Below are positions 1-8,592 of a stretch of 41,147 nucleotides of DNA, piece after piece (the stretch's first letter is position 1; every line of letters starts with the position of its first letter). Source of the DNA: Chloroflexota bacterium. Its GTDB lineage: Bacteria; Chloroflexota; Limnocylindria; Limnocylindrales; CSP1-4. Location: the NCBI GenBank assembly GCA_027364875.1, contig DAHXON010000021.1, positions 1-41,147 on the forward strand, read 5' to 3'. Below the pieces are notes generated by a model, which ran no database searches, was not told where the DNA came from, and saw only the letters and a list, made by a program, of their open reading frames with translations. The position numbers and the translations under genes were made by a program.

Positions 1-1302
1 GCCTTCTTCGCCGTGCCGGCCGCGCTGTTCGCCATCCTGGTCCTCTACGAGATCGGCACCGACCCGGTTCTCGTGGCGACGAGCCTCTGGGACCAGACGT
101 ACGTCGTCGCCGTGATCCTGGCCATAACCATCTTCGGGGCCTGGCGGATCGCGTCCGTGCTGCATGCCTTCGGCCGGTTCGACTTCAGGCGCCGCTGGCG
201 CTCGTTCGAGTCGGCAGTGGCCATCGGTCTCGTGGCCGCGATCGTCGGCATGCACGGCCTCGCCGCGAGCGGCGCCTGGATCTGGTACCAGCTGTCCGTG
301 GACGTGCAGAACAACGACTTCTTCGCCGTCTCCTCGCCCACGCCGGCACTCTCCCCGACGGCGACCGCGAAGCCCACACCCACGCCGCCGGGCTATCAGG
401 CCACCGCGGCCCCGGTCTGGGCCGTCAATCCCATGCCCGCCAGCTCGCCCAGCAAGCCCCCCAACCCCAATCGGATCACCTTCCTGCTCGTCGGCATCGA
501 CTTCATGGCCGGCCGGACTCACGCCCTCACGGACACGCTCATGGTCGTCAGCGTGGACACGCAGACTCGCAAGGTTTCGATCATCAGCGTCCCGCGCGAC
601 ACCGCCGGATTCCAGATGTACTACGGGCCCTGGGTCGGGTCCATCTTCAAGCTCAACAGCGTCCTCTCGTACGTGGACAACGGCAAGCTCAAGTCGCCGG
701 ACGATCCCATGACGACCCTCGAGAAGGAGATCAGCTTCCTCATCGGGGTGCCCATCAACTACTACGCCGCCGTGGACATGGACGGCTTCGCCAAGATGGT
801 CGATGCGATCGGCGGCGTGGACGTGTACAACCCAAGGAACATCAACGACCCGGACACGGGCATCATCATGACGAAGGGACCGCATCACCTGGACGGCGCC
901 ACGGCCGTGCTCTACGCCCGATCCCGCGAGAACGGCGGCAGCGACTACATTCGAGCGGACCGGCAGCAGGGCTTGCTCGTCGCCCTGGAGCGGAAGGTCC
1001 TGAGCGCCTCGGCCGTGCCCAAGCTCAACACCCTGCTCAATCTCGCGTCGCGCAGCATCGCCACGGACTTCCCGCTCAAGACGGCCAAGAACTACGTCAA
1101 GATCGGCCAGACGTTGACGTCGATAGAGAACTGCGTGCTGTCGCCCCCGTACAGCTGGCACCCCGATTCGTCCACGACCCGCGGGACCTGGACGAGCAGG
1201 CTGGACCTCAACCAGGTCGCCGGACTCTCGGTCGCGTATTTCGGACAGGACAGTTTGTACTATGGTCAGCCGGGCGTGAAGGCGACACCCTGCCTGACGT
1301 AG
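1..1302 (+). CDS. LytR-CpsA-Psr (LCP) family glycopolymer transferase, 5' end missing
   Basis: LCP enzymes move a lipid-linked glycopolymer onto the cell wall or another acceptor on the outer face of the membrane. The frame is open to base 1, so the N-terminus lies outside the window; GTG at 13 is only the first in-window start codon. Counting from that GTG, hydrophobic segments lie at about 1-15, 28-50 and 68-92, followed by a Ser/Thr/Pro-rich linker (about 106-150). The LCP domain starts near 154 with a LLVGID strand. It keeps TDTLM (173-177), SVPRD (192-196), YARSRE (301-306) and ADRQQ (315-319), which supply the acidic and arginine residues of the family pyrophosphate site. Several membrane spans before the domain are more than the single anchor of a classical LCP protein. 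It would be the last enzyme for the polymer made by the genes that follow. Family call is secure; substrate unknown. Confidence 0.9.
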   Translation, partial: AFFAVPAALFAILVLYEIGTDPVLVATSLWDQTYVVAVILAITIFGAWRIASVLHAFGRFDFRRRWRSFESAVAIGLVAAIVGMHGLAASGAWIWYQLSVDVQNNDFFAVSSPTPALSPTATAKPTPTPPGYQATAAPVWAVNPMPASSPSKPPNPNRITFLLVGIDFMAGRTHALTDTLMVVSVDTQTRKVSIISVPRDTAGFQMYYGPWVGSIFKLNSVLSYVDNGKLKSPDDPMTTLEKEISFLIGVPINYYAAVDMDGFAKMVDAIGGVDVYNPRNINDPDTGIIMTKGPHHLDGATAVLYARSRENGGSDYIRADRQQGLLVALERKVLSASAVPKLNTLLNLASRSIATDFPLKTAKNYVKIGQTLTSIENCVLSPPYSWHPDSSTTRGTWTSRLDLNQVAGLSVAYFGQDSLYYGQPGVKATPCLT

Positions 1303-1311
1303 CGCCCACGG

Positions 1312-1340
1312 CTCACACCCAAGTCCTCGTCTGCTAGAGT
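1312..1340 (+). promoter_or_regulatory. candidate sigma70-type promoter upstream of the sugar dehydrogenase
   Basis: CTCACA (1312-1317) and TAGAGT (1335-1340) are separated by 17 bases, each matching four of six consensus positions. They sit in the only gap before the ATG at 1388, which would give a leader of about 40 bases. The match is modest and untested. Confidence 0.35.
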
Positions 1341-1387
1341 CAGACCGCATCGTTCGAGGACGCCGAGGGGCGAAGGTCGAGGGACCA

Positions 1388-2623
1388 ATGACAACGGATA
1401 CGTCGCGCCACGTTGACCAGTCGAGCAGCCAGGCCGTGGGTCTAGACGTCGTCATCCTGGGCGGCGGAGGCCACGTCGGCCTGCCTTTGAGCCTCGCCCT
1501 TGCCCAGGCCGGGTTGCGCGTCGGGATCGTCGACATCGCGGCCTCGACAGTCGAACGAATCGGACGCGGCGAGATGCCGTTCCTGGAGTCCGGCGCCGAC
1601 GAGCTGCTTGCCCAGGTCATGCCGACCGGACGGCTGGAGCTGACGACTTCGGCGGACATGCTCGACCGGACGAAGATCGTCGTCGTGGTGGTGGGTACGC
1701 CTATCGACGAGTTCCTCAATCCCTCGATGACGGTCTTCCAGAAGACAGTCGACCAGATCGCCCCACACCTGCAACCGGGCACGCTCCTGGTCCTGCGCTC
1801 GACCGTCTACCCGGGCACCACGGAGTACATCGCCAAAGCCCTCGCGGACCAGGCGTGCGAGGTGGACGTGGCGTTCTGTCCGGAGCGTATCGCCGAGGGT
1901 CACGCCCTCGAAGAGCTCTCAGGGCTTCCCCAGATCATCGGTGCGGACGAGCAAGCTGCCGGCGACCGGGCCGAGGCCCTCTTCCGCAACGTCACTCCGC
2001 ACATCATCAGGACCACGACCAAAGAGGCCGAGCTCGCCAAGCTTTTCACGAACGCCTGGCGCTACATCAAGTTCGCGGCCGCCAACCAGTTCTTCGAGAT
2101 CGCCCACGAGGCGGGCGTGGACTACACGAGCGTGCTGCGGGCCATCAAGACGGACTACCCACGTGCGCGCGACCTGCCGGGTCCGGGCCTTGCCGCCGGG
2201 CCGTGCCTGCTCAAGGACACGATGCAGCTCGCGGCCTTCACGTCCGATCATTTCGGCCTCGGCCAGGCGGCGATGCAGGTCAACGAGGGCATGCCCGCCT
2301 ATATCGTGAGCGCCATGGAGAAGAAGTACGGCGATCTTCGGCGCCGCAATGTCGGTCTCCTCGGCATGGCATTCAAGGCCGAGTCGGATGACATCCGGTC
2401 CTCGCTAAGCTTCAAGCTGCGAAAGCTCCTGCTCTGGTCCGGGGCACGCGTCCTGTGCACGGATCCGTACGTCTCTGACTCTCGCTTGCTGCCTCTGGAC
2501 AAGGTTCTGGCGGACTCCGAGATCCTCGTCATCGGCGCGCCCCACCAGGTATACCGGCAGGCCGATCTCCGGGGCCGCAAGGTCGTCGACATCTGGGGTC
2601 TCGTGGACGGGATCGATCTCTAG
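1388..2623 (+). CDS. nucleotide-sugar 6-dehydrogenase (UDP-ManNAc/UDP-Glc dehydrogenase family)
   Basis: Cytoplasmic NAD-dependent four-electron oxidation of C6 of a nucleotide sugar to the uronic acid, probably UDP-N-acetylmannosamine or a related UDP-sugar (WecC/WbpA branch). The protein has 411 aa, normal for the family. It has a Rossmann motif GGGGHVGLPL (25-34), the STVYPGTT loop (138-145), CPERIAEG (164-171), catalytic Lys in AKLFTN (217-222) and nucleophilic Cys273 in GPCLLKD (271-277). The ATG follows a GAGG ribosome-binding sequence by five bases. It starts a run of closely packed plus-strand genes and supplies an acidic sugar precursor. The exact UDP-sugar cannot be told from motifs alone. 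Confidence 0.92.
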   Translation: MTTDTSRHVDQSSSQAVGLDVVILGGGGHVGLPLSLALAQAGLRVGIVDIAASTVERIGRGEMPFLESGADELLAQVMPTGRLELTTSADMLDRTKIVVVVVGTPIDEFLNPSMTVFQKTVDQIAPHLQPGTLLVLRSTVYPGTTEYIAKALADQACEVDVAFCPERIAEGHALEELSGLPQIIGADEQAAGDRAEALFRNVTPHIIRTTTKEAELAKLFTNAWRYIKFAAANQFFEIAHEAGVDYTSVLRAIKTDYPRARDLPGPGLAAGPCLLKDTMQLAAFTSDHFGLGQAAMQVNEGMPAYIVSAMEKKYGDLRRRNVGLLGMAFKAESDDIRSSLSFKLRKLLLWSGARVLCTDPYVSDSRLLPLDKVLADSEILVIGAPHQVYRQADLRGRKVVDIWGLVDGIDL

Positions 2624-2645
2624 GCCCACCGTCACTGGAGGAGAT

Positions 2646-3665
2646 GTGAAGGTACTCGTCACCGGAGCCGCAGGCTTCATCTGCGGCTACCTGGTCCCCG
2701 AGCTTCTCGAAGCGGGGCACACCGTCGTTGGGCTGGACAACTTCAGCAAGTACGGCGACACGGCCAAGAGCTACGACTCGCACCCCAACTACGAGTTCGT
2801 CCGGGGCGACGCCAAGGACGAGGCGCTGATGCGCGAGCTTGCCGCCGGCTGCGATCAGGTGGTCGCCGCTGCCGCGATGATCGGCGGCATCAGCTACTTC
2901 CACGAGTTTGCCTTCGATCTCCTCGCCGAGAACGCGGCCATCCTGTCAGCCACCTTCCGGGCCGCGATCGATGCCCGCAAAAACGGCCACCTCGAGCGCA
3001 TCACGGTCTTGTCCTCGTCGATGGTCTTCGAGTCAACGGACGTCTACCCGACGCCCGAAGGTGCCCAGCTGACCAGCCCACCACCCGTTTCCACCTACGG
3101 CTTCCAGAAGCTGGCCTCTGAGTACTTCGCGAAGGGCGCCTGGGAGCAGTACCAGCTCCCCTGGACGATCCTGCGGCCGTTCAACTGCGTCGGCGTGGGC
3201 GAGCGGCGGGCACTTCGCGACGCGGAGATCATGTCCGGCAACGTCAAGCTGGCCATGAGCCATGTCGTTCCGGACCTGGTTCTCAAGACGCTCAAGGGCC
3301 AGGATCCGCTCCACATCCTGGGCCAGGGCAACCAGGTCCGCCACTACACCTACGGCGGCGATCTGGCCCACGGCATCCGGCTGGCGATGGAGAGCCCGAA
3401 GGCGGTCAACAACGACTTCAATCTCTCGACCGCACAGAGCACCACGGTTCTCGAGCTGGCCCACACCGTCTGGCGCAAGATCAACGGCGAGCGGCCGTTC
3501 AGCTACGTCTCGGACCCGCCGTTCGAGCACGACGTCCAGAAGCGAGTCCCGGACGTCCGCAAGGCTCGCGAGGTGCTCGGCTTCGAAGCGGCGACGACAC
3601 TCGATCAGATGCTCGACGAGGTCATCCCCTGGATCCGAGCCGAGATGGAGGCCGGAAGGATCTAG
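2646..3665 (+). CDS. NAD-dependent epimerase/dehydratase (extended SDR)
   Basis: Cytoplasmic nucleotide-sugar epimerase or dehydratase, 339 aa with a GTG start behind GGAGGA. Extended-SDR features are clear: N-terminal Rossmann fold, acidic residue after beta-2 (GLDNF, 29-33), catalytic Ser at 123-125 (SSS), and the Tyr151/Lys155 pair in YGFQK. One oddity is the cofactor loop TGAAGFICG (6-14), where the third glycine of the usual TGxxGFIG is Cys13. The gene is 22 bases after the dehydrogenase and stops directly against the next start, so it is probably in the same transcript and may act on the same sugar (for example a uronic acid 4-epimerase). Substrate unknown. Confidence 0.88.
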   Translation: MKVLVTGAAGFICGYLVPELLEAGHTVVGLDNFSKYGDTAKSYDSHPNYEFVRGDAKDEALMRELAAGCDQVVAAAAMIGGISYFHEFAFDLLAENAAILSATFRAAIDARKNGHLERITVLSSSMVFESTDVYPTPEGAQLTSPPPVSTYGFQKLASEYFAKGAWEQYQLPWTILRPFNCVGVGERRALRDAEIMSGNVKLAMSHVVPDLVLKTLKGQDPLHILGQGNQVRHYTYGGDLAHGIRLAMESPKAVNNDFNLSTAQSTTVLELAHTVWRKINGERPFSYVSDPPFEHDVQKRVPDVRKAREVLGFEAATTLDQMLDEVIPWIRAEMEAGRI

Positions 3666-4694
3666 GTGGGCGGATCATCGGGCAGCATCCGCATCCGCGT
3701 CCTGGGGCTGGCGATAAGCGTAGTTGCGCTCCTGGTCGTGCTGCATTCGGTGGACCTCAACGCCAGCGCGGATCTGCTCCGCCGGGCCAATCCCGCGTAT
3801 CTGGTCGCCTGCCTGGGCGCCATCGTCGCCCAGGTCGTCCTCCGCTCCGTGCGCTGGCGGTTGCTGCTGCCACGCCATCGGGATGGCCGGCTGATCTCGC
3901 TGACCCGGATCCCTCCGGTTCTGCTCGTCGGATACCTCGGCAACGCCGTCCTGCCCGCCCGGCTGGGCGAGCCGATACGCGCCTATCTGATCGCGAGGCG
4001 CGAAGAAGTGCCCGCCCTCGAATGCTTCGGCTCGGTCGTGCTGGAGCGCATCGTGGACACCGCGACCCTGGCGATCGTAGCGTTCGTCGCCGCCCTGGCC
4101 GTGAACGCCCCCGACTGGATCGTCCGAGCCACCGCTCTGGTGGCCGTGGCATGCTCCGGCCTCACCGTGGCCTTCGTGGTGGTCGGCCTGGCCCCGTTCG
4201 TCCGGCTCGGTCGCGCCGTCAGCGCGCGGCTGGCGCCGCTCAGACGGCTGGATCCGCTTCTGGGCCACCTCGACGACTTCGCCCGGGGCGTCGATCGCCC
4301 GAGCCGGTCGTTCGCGATGGTGGTCGCCGTCGCCGTGAGTGCCATCTGCTGGATGCTCGACGCCTCGATCTTCTGGCTGGTGGCGCGCTCCATGGGCGTG
4401 GAGATGAGCTTTGCCGCGGCGTTGCTCGTGGCCGCCGTCACGATCCTGGGGACGGCCCTGCCATCGGCACCGGGCTACGTCGGCACGTTCGAGCTGGCCG
4501 CCTCGGCGACGGCGCAGACCCTCGGCGTCGGATCGGCCGCGGCCCTGGCGCTTGCTATCCTGGCCCATGCAATGACCGTTCTGCCGTCCGCGGCGGCCGG
4601 AGCCGTGAGCCTCGTGGCCATGGACGTCCGGCTCGGGCGGCTTGCCGCGGACGCCGCCGAGGCCGAGGCGGTGCCGGCTCCTGCTGAGGTGTAG
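3666..4694 (+). CDS. lysylphosphatidylglycerol synthase transmembrane (AglD2/UPF0104) family protein
   Basis: Integral membrane protein of 342 aa with about seven or eight hydrophobic segments, of the LPG_synthase_TM family but without the soluble aminoacyl-transferase domain of MprF. Conserved family patches are visible: RSVRWRLLL (60-68), LPARLGEPIRAYL (96-108), VVLERIVDT (124-132) and a late PSAPGYVGTFE loop. The GTG start follows the previous stop codon with no gap, so translation is probably coupled. Members in polysaccharide clusters are thought to handle or flip polyprenyl-linked sugars; that role is inference here. Its neighbour is a GT2 of the polyprenyl-phosphate type, which fits. 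Confidence 0.85.
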   Translation: MGGSSGSIRIRVLGLAISVVALLVVLHSVDLNASADLLRRANPAYLVACLGAIVAQVVLRSVRWRLLLPRHRDGRLISLTRIPPVLLVGYLGNAVLPARLGEPIRAYLIARREEVPALECFGSVVLERIVDTATLAIVAFVAALAVNAPDWIVRATALVAVACSGLTVAFVVVGLAPFVRLGRAVSARLAPLRRLDPLLGHLDDFARGVDRPSRSFAMVVAVAVSAICWMLDASIFWLVARSMGVEMSFAAALLVAAVTILGTALPSAPGYVGTFELAASATAQTLGVGSAAALALAILAHAMTVLPSAAAGAVSLVAMDVRLGRLAADAAEAEAVPAPAEV

Positions 4695-4697
4695 CCG

Positions 4698-5444
4698 ATG
4701 ATCGAAGAGATGGCCCGCCCCGAGCTGTCGGTCGTGCTGCCCGTCTACAACGAAGGCGAGTCCGTCGCGCCCGTCATTCGGGGACTCCTGGACGGCATCC
4801 ATCTGCCCTGCGAGCTCCTCGTGGTCTACGACTTCGACGAGGACACGACCGTGCCCGTGGCTCGGGCCCTGGCCGCCGAGCTCCCGGAGATCCGACCGAT
4901 CAAGAACGAGTTGGGCAGGGGAGTGCTCAACGCCATGAAGGCGGGCATCGCGGAATCGCGCGGCAATTTCGTGCTCGTGTCGATGGCGGATGGCTCGGAC
5001 GAGCCGCAAGTCGTGGACGGGATGGTGGCGAAAGCACGCGAGGGTGCCGACGTGGTCGCCGCGAGCCGCTACATGCGGGGCGGCCACCAGGTGGGGGGAC
5101 CGTTCATGAAGCGGTCGATGAGCCGGGCCGCCGGTCTGAGCCTGCACTGGTTCGGCGGCGTGCCCATCCATGACCCGACGAACAATTTCAAGCTCTACAG
5201 CCGCGGGTTCCTGGACACGGTGACCATCGAGAGCACGGCCGGCTTCGAGCTGGCGCTCGAGCTTTCGGTCAAGGCGACGCTGGCCGGCCGGCGCCTCGCC
5301 GAAGTCCCCACGACCTGGCGCGACCGGACCGCGGGCAAGAGCAACTTCAAGCTCCGGGCGTGGCTCCCTCACTACCTCCACTGGTACTTCGCCGCTTTCC
5401 GAGGGCGGTTCCGGATCCGCCCGCGCCGCGACGAGTCGGCTTGA
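4698..5444 (+). CDS. GT2 glycosyltransferase, polyprenyl-phosphate sugar synthase type
   Basis: Cytoplasmic-face GT-A enzyme of 248 aa, similar in size and motifs to dolichyl-phosphate mannose synthases without the membrane tail. It starts with SVVLPVYNEG (11-20), has the acidic VYDFDEDT (43-50) and the MADGSDE metal-binding region (96-102). The C-terminal half has NNFKLYSR and a TTWRDRTAGKS segment, both typical of this subgroup. It would transfer a sugar from its nucleotide to a polyprenyl phosphate, giving a donor for membrane-embedded transferases. It lies three bases after the LPG-synthase-like gene, suggesting a functional pair. Sugar not predictable. Confidence 0.9.
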   Translation: MIEEMARPELSVVLPVYNEGESVAPVIRGLLDGIHLPCELLVVYDFDEDTTVPVARALAAELPEIRPIKNELGRGVLNAMKAGIAESRGNFVLVSMADGSDEPQVVDGMVAKAREGADVVAASRYMRGGHQVGGPFMKRSMSRAAGLSLHWFGGVPIHDPTNNFKLYSRGFLDTVTIESTAGFELALELSVKATLAGRRLAEVPTTWRDRTAGKSNFKLRAWLPHYLHWYFAAFRGRFRIRPRRDESA

Positions 5445-5576
5445 CCGGCGATCGGTCGGGAGCGCCACTCGGAGCCCCTGTGGCATACTCGGGGACGAGG
5501 TAGTACTTCATCAGGGCCGCCTGCGTTGTGCCAGCGCAGCGAGCCTGTCGATTCGCAGTCGAGGTAGTCAGCCAGG

Positions 5577-6458
5577 ATGGAGGTCGCAGCCGACACGGCC
5601 GCGGTGATGGTCACCCACAACGGCGGGCGCTTCATCCGCCAGCAGTGCGAATCGATCTTTCGCCAGACCCTCCTTCCGGCAGTCGTGGTGGTGGTCGACG
5701 ACGCCTCCACCGACGAGACCCGGGACGTCCTCCGTGAGATCGCGCGAAACGCTCCCGTCCCCTTTCAAGTTGAGTGGATTGATGGATACGGCGAGTCGGA
5801 TGTGAACACCAGAGTCGCCTCGAACTTCCAGCGGGCACTATCCGGAGTCGCCGAGTTCCAGTTCGTCATCCTCTCCGATCAGGACGACGAATGGCTCGAC
5901 ACGAGGCTGGCCGGCCAGCGGGAGGTCCTCCGGCACTCATCCAGGTCAATGCTCGTGGCGGGCGACGGCTTCCTGATCGACGAGGGGGGCACTCCTACGG
6001 GGGGCCGCCTGCGCGAGGTATTTCCGTTGCCCGAGGGTTGGACGGACCTGGACGCGGCCGGACGGATGCGAGCGGCGCTGCGCCGCTCCTTCGTGACAGG
6101 TGCGGCGTCCGCCGTAAGCATGGAGATGGTCCGCCGGATGATGCCGATCCCCCGGGGCTGGCTACACGATCGCTGGGCAACCCTGGTCGCGACCGCACGC
6201 GACGGGCTGATCGTCCAGGACGAACCAGTGATCAACTATCGGATTCACCCGGGCCAGGTTCTGGGTGGGAATCAGGCACAGACCGGCGCTGGCAAGGCCC
6301 GCTGGCGCCAGGTGCTGGAGAGAGGCTCCAGCCCACTGAACGCAGCTTCGCGCGCCAGGGATGTAGTGCGGCGCCTCAAGCCGATAGCCGTGGATCCAAA
6401 GACACGATCGGAACTCTCCTGGCGAGCCGTGCTCAGCTCCGCGATGGATCGCGCATGA
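5577..6458 (+). CDS. GT2 family glycosyltransferase (rhamnosyltransferase-like)
   Basis: GT-A fold glycosyltransferase of 293 aa. It has the family start AVMVTHNGG (9-17), the nucleotide-binding VVDDAS (39-44) and the metal-binding DQDDEW (101-106). The overall plan (SDQDD, then a WLHDRW segment, then YRIHPGQVLG) resembles alpha-L-rhamnosyl- and related transferases of O-antigen clusters. The gene begins 132 bases after the previous one and its stop overlaps the ATG of the Wzm-like permease by ATGA, so it belongs to the exporter operon. A CATACT sequence at 5484-5489 could be a -10 element but has no clear -35. Acceptor and donor unknown. Confidence 0.9.
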   Translation: MEVAADTAAVMVTHNGGRFIRQQCESIFRQTLLPAVVVVVDDASTDETRDVLREIARNAPVPFQVEWIDGYGESDVNTRVASNFQRALSGVAEFQFVILSDQDDEWLDTRLAGQREVLRHSSRSMLVAGDGFLIDEGGTPTGGRLREVFPLPEGWTDLDAAGRMRAALRRSFVTGAASAVSMEMVRRMMPIPRGWLHDRWATLVATARDGLIVQDEPVINYRIHPGQVLGGNQAQTGAGKARWRQVLERGSSPLNAASRARDVVRRLKPIAVDPKTRSELSWRAVLSSAMDRA

Positions 6459-7276
6459 CCAGCTCCGCTCGACCCAACGCCTCCCCGTGGCGATATCGAT
6501 CGCTCATCTGGAACTTCGCCCAGCGGGACCTCAAGTCGCGGTTCAAGGGAACTGCCCTGGGCTGGGCCTGGTCGCTCATGCTCCCTCTGGCAACGCTGCT
6601 GACCTACAGCCTCGTCTTCTCCGTGATCTTTAGGCTCCAGCCGCCCGACTTCGGCAATGGCCGCGCCGGCTTCTTTCCGGTATGGCTCTGGGCGGGCCTC
6701 ATTCCGTGGACGTTCTTCCTGATAACCGTCAGCGTCGCCATGCCCACTCTGCTGGCCAGCGGTCCGATGCTCCAGAAGGTCTACTTCCCTTCCTATGCCC
6801 CGATCCTCGGCGGGGTGACGGCAATCCTGGTGCAGTCGGCAATCGAGCTCGCGCTCCTCGGCGCCGTGCTGATCCTGTTCGGCAGCATCGGCCCCACCTG
6901 GCTGCTGTTGCCGCTCTGGGCCGTCTTCTTTGTGACGTTCGTGGCCGCGCTATCGGTGTCGCTGGCGATCATGAACGTCTACTACCGAGATCTCGCGCAC
7001 CTGGTGAACGTCGCCCTGCAGCTGCTGTTCTATCTGACGCCGATCATCTACCAGATCAGTCTGGTCCCGGAGTCATGGCACGGCATCCCGCTCCAGACGA
7101 TCGTCCGCCTGAACCCGCTCGCGCTCTTCGTGGACACCCTGCGTGCGCTGGCCTACGACCTGAAGGTGCCCGACATCTGGACCTGGCTGGGCATGGTCGC
7201 CTGGACGGCCTGCGCGATCGGCCTCGCCATCCTGGTCTACAGGTCGCACGGTCTGGATATTGGTGAGTCCATATGA
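6455..7276 (+). CDS. wzm: polysaccharide ABC transporter permease (Wzm type)
   Basis: ABC-2 type membrane subunit of a polysaccharide exporter, 273 aa with about six membrane spans. The cytoplasmic N-terminus carries RDLKSRFKGTALGWAW, the usual interface segment of Wzm/TagG proteins, and a late MNVYYRDLAHL loop is also typical. I place the start at 6455, where ATG overlaps the previous TGA; the frame is open further upstream but that part is antisense-free filler inside the GT2 gene. It overlaps the ATPase gene by four bases. Together they would move a finished lipid-linked glycan across the membrane. Confidence 0.93.
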   Translation: MTSSARPNASPWRYRSLIWNFAQRDLKSRFKGTALGWAWSLMLPLATLLTYSLVFSVIFRLQPPDFGNGRAGFFPVWLWAGLIPWTFFLITVSVAMPTLLASGPMLQKVYFPSYAPILGGVTAILVQSAIELALLGAVLILFGSIGPTWLLLPLWAVFFVTFVAALSVSLAIMNVYYRDLAHLVNVALQLLFYLTPIIYQISLVPESWHGIPLQTIVRLNPLALFVDTLRALAYDLKVPDIWTWLGMVAWTACAIGLAILVYRSHGLDIGESI

Positions 7277-8589
7277 CGGACTTCGCCATTCGCGCCGAGA
7301 AGCTGTCAAAGCGCTTCTGGCTGCACACCGAAAGGCGCACCGGCCTAAAGGAGCGCTTCATCCGGGGGAAGGCCCCAAAAGCCAAGGAGTTCTGGGCACT
7401 CCGCGAAGCTTCTTTCGAGATCCAGCGAGGCACGACGTTCGGCTTAATGGGCCAGAACGGTTCCGGCAAGTCCACCACGCTCAAGGTCCTGGCCGGGATC
7501 TACCGTCCCACCAGTGGCCTCGTCGAGGTCAACGGGCGGGTCTCGGCTTTGCTCGAGTTGGGCGCCGGTTTCCACGCCGAGTTGACGGGTCGGGAGAACA
7601 TAAGGCTCAACGGCGCGATCCTGGGTCTCTCACGACGACAGATCGATTCCTCGATGGATCGGATCATCGATTTCGCCGGCCTCGGCGATTTCATCGACTC
7701 GCCGGTCAAGATCTACTCGAGCGGAATGTACGTTCGCCTGGGTTTCGCCATCGCCGTCTCCCTGGATCCGGAGATCCTGATGGTCGACGAGATCATCGCC
7801 GTAGGGGACGAGGAGTTCCAGAGGAAGTGCTTCGACTACCTGTTCGAACTGCGAAAGCGGGGATCGACGATCGTCCTCGTTTCGCACTCGCTGGGTCTCA
7901 TCCGCGACCTGTGCGACCAGGCAGCCTGGCTCGAGCATGGTCAGATTCGCGAGTTGGGGACGGCTCGTACCGTGGTGGACGCGTACCTTGCCGACGTGAA
8001 CGATCGAGAGGTTCGCGCCCACGAGGTTGATCATGCAGCGGAACAGAAAGAAGTGGTCGAGAATCGACCTGTTGAGCATGACTCGACCGCTGTGCCTGCT
8101 GCCGACGCACCTTCAGCGACGCCACAGCGTCCGGGTTCCGGCGAGATCCGAGTGACCCGAATTGAATACGTGGATCGCGAGGGGGCCACAACGTCCGTTC
8201 TCGTGACCGGGGAGCCGTGCACAATTCGGATGTACTACTCGGCGAGCCATGAGATCCCGAGCGCCGTCTTCGGAATCGAGTTTTTCAATGAGGCTGGCGT
8301 CAACGTAGCAGGGCCGAATTCCGGGCGCGTAGGCACATGGCCCGTCCGGCCCGGGGACGGGTATGTGGATTTCGCGGTCGATGAATTGCTTCTACAGCCC
8401 GCTAGTTATCGCGTGAGCACCGCTATCGTCGATCGAGGGCACACGTTCGACTTGGCGGACCGAGAATACGAACTGCGCGTTCGTGGGCGCGGCGATGAGG
8501 AGCCGGGGCTCACTCGAATGCCAGGGATTTGGAAGCCACCAGTGCCGACGCAGCCGGTCGTTTCATCGACGACTTTGGACGGGAGATAG
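7273..8589 (+). CDS. wzt: polysaccharide ABC transporter ATP-binding protein with C-terminal carbohydrate-binding domain (Wzt type)
   Basis: ATPase subunit of the Wzm/Wzt exporter, 438 aa. Walker A is GQNGSGKST (60-68), the Wzt-typical ELGAGFH segment is at 95-101, signature SSGM at 149-152, Walker B ILMVDE (168-173) and switch His205. A charged/Ala-Pro linker (about 245-290) leads into a beta-rich domain (about 290-420) that looks like the Wzt C-terminal domain, which in E. coli O8/O9a binds the modified non-reducing end of the glycan (known for that family). Its presence implies that this polymer is exported after completion and probably after capping. Methyltransferase genes follow directly, which would supply such a cap. 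Confidence 0.93.
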   Translation: MTDFAIRAEKLSKRFWLHTERRTGLKERFIRGKAPKAKEFWALREASFEIQRGTTFGLMGQNGSGKSTTLKVLAGIYRPTSGLVEVNGRVSALLELGAGFHAELTGRENIRLNGAILGLSRRQIDSSMDRIIDFAGLGDFIDSPVKIYSSGMYVRLGFAIAVSLDPEILMVDEIIAVGDEEFQRKCFDYLFELRKRGSTIVLVSHSLGLIRDLCDQAAWLEHGQIRELGTARTVVDAYLADVNDREVRAHEVDHAAEQKEVVENRPVEHDSTAVPAADAPSATPQRPGSGEIRVTRIEYVDREGATTSVLVTGEPCTIRMYYSASHEIPSAVFGIEFFNEAGVNVAGPNSGRVGTWPVRPGDGYVDFAVDELLLQPASYRVSTAIVDRGHTFDLADREYELRVRGRGDEEPGLTRMPGIWKPPVPTQPVVSSTTLDGR

Positions 8590-8592
8590 CCA

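Noticed and set aside
3675-5486. A 603-aa frame on the minus strand
   Set aside because: It is antisense to the LPG-synthase-like and GT2 genes, whose domains are clear. Its translation is rich in His, Arg, Gly and Asp with no domain.
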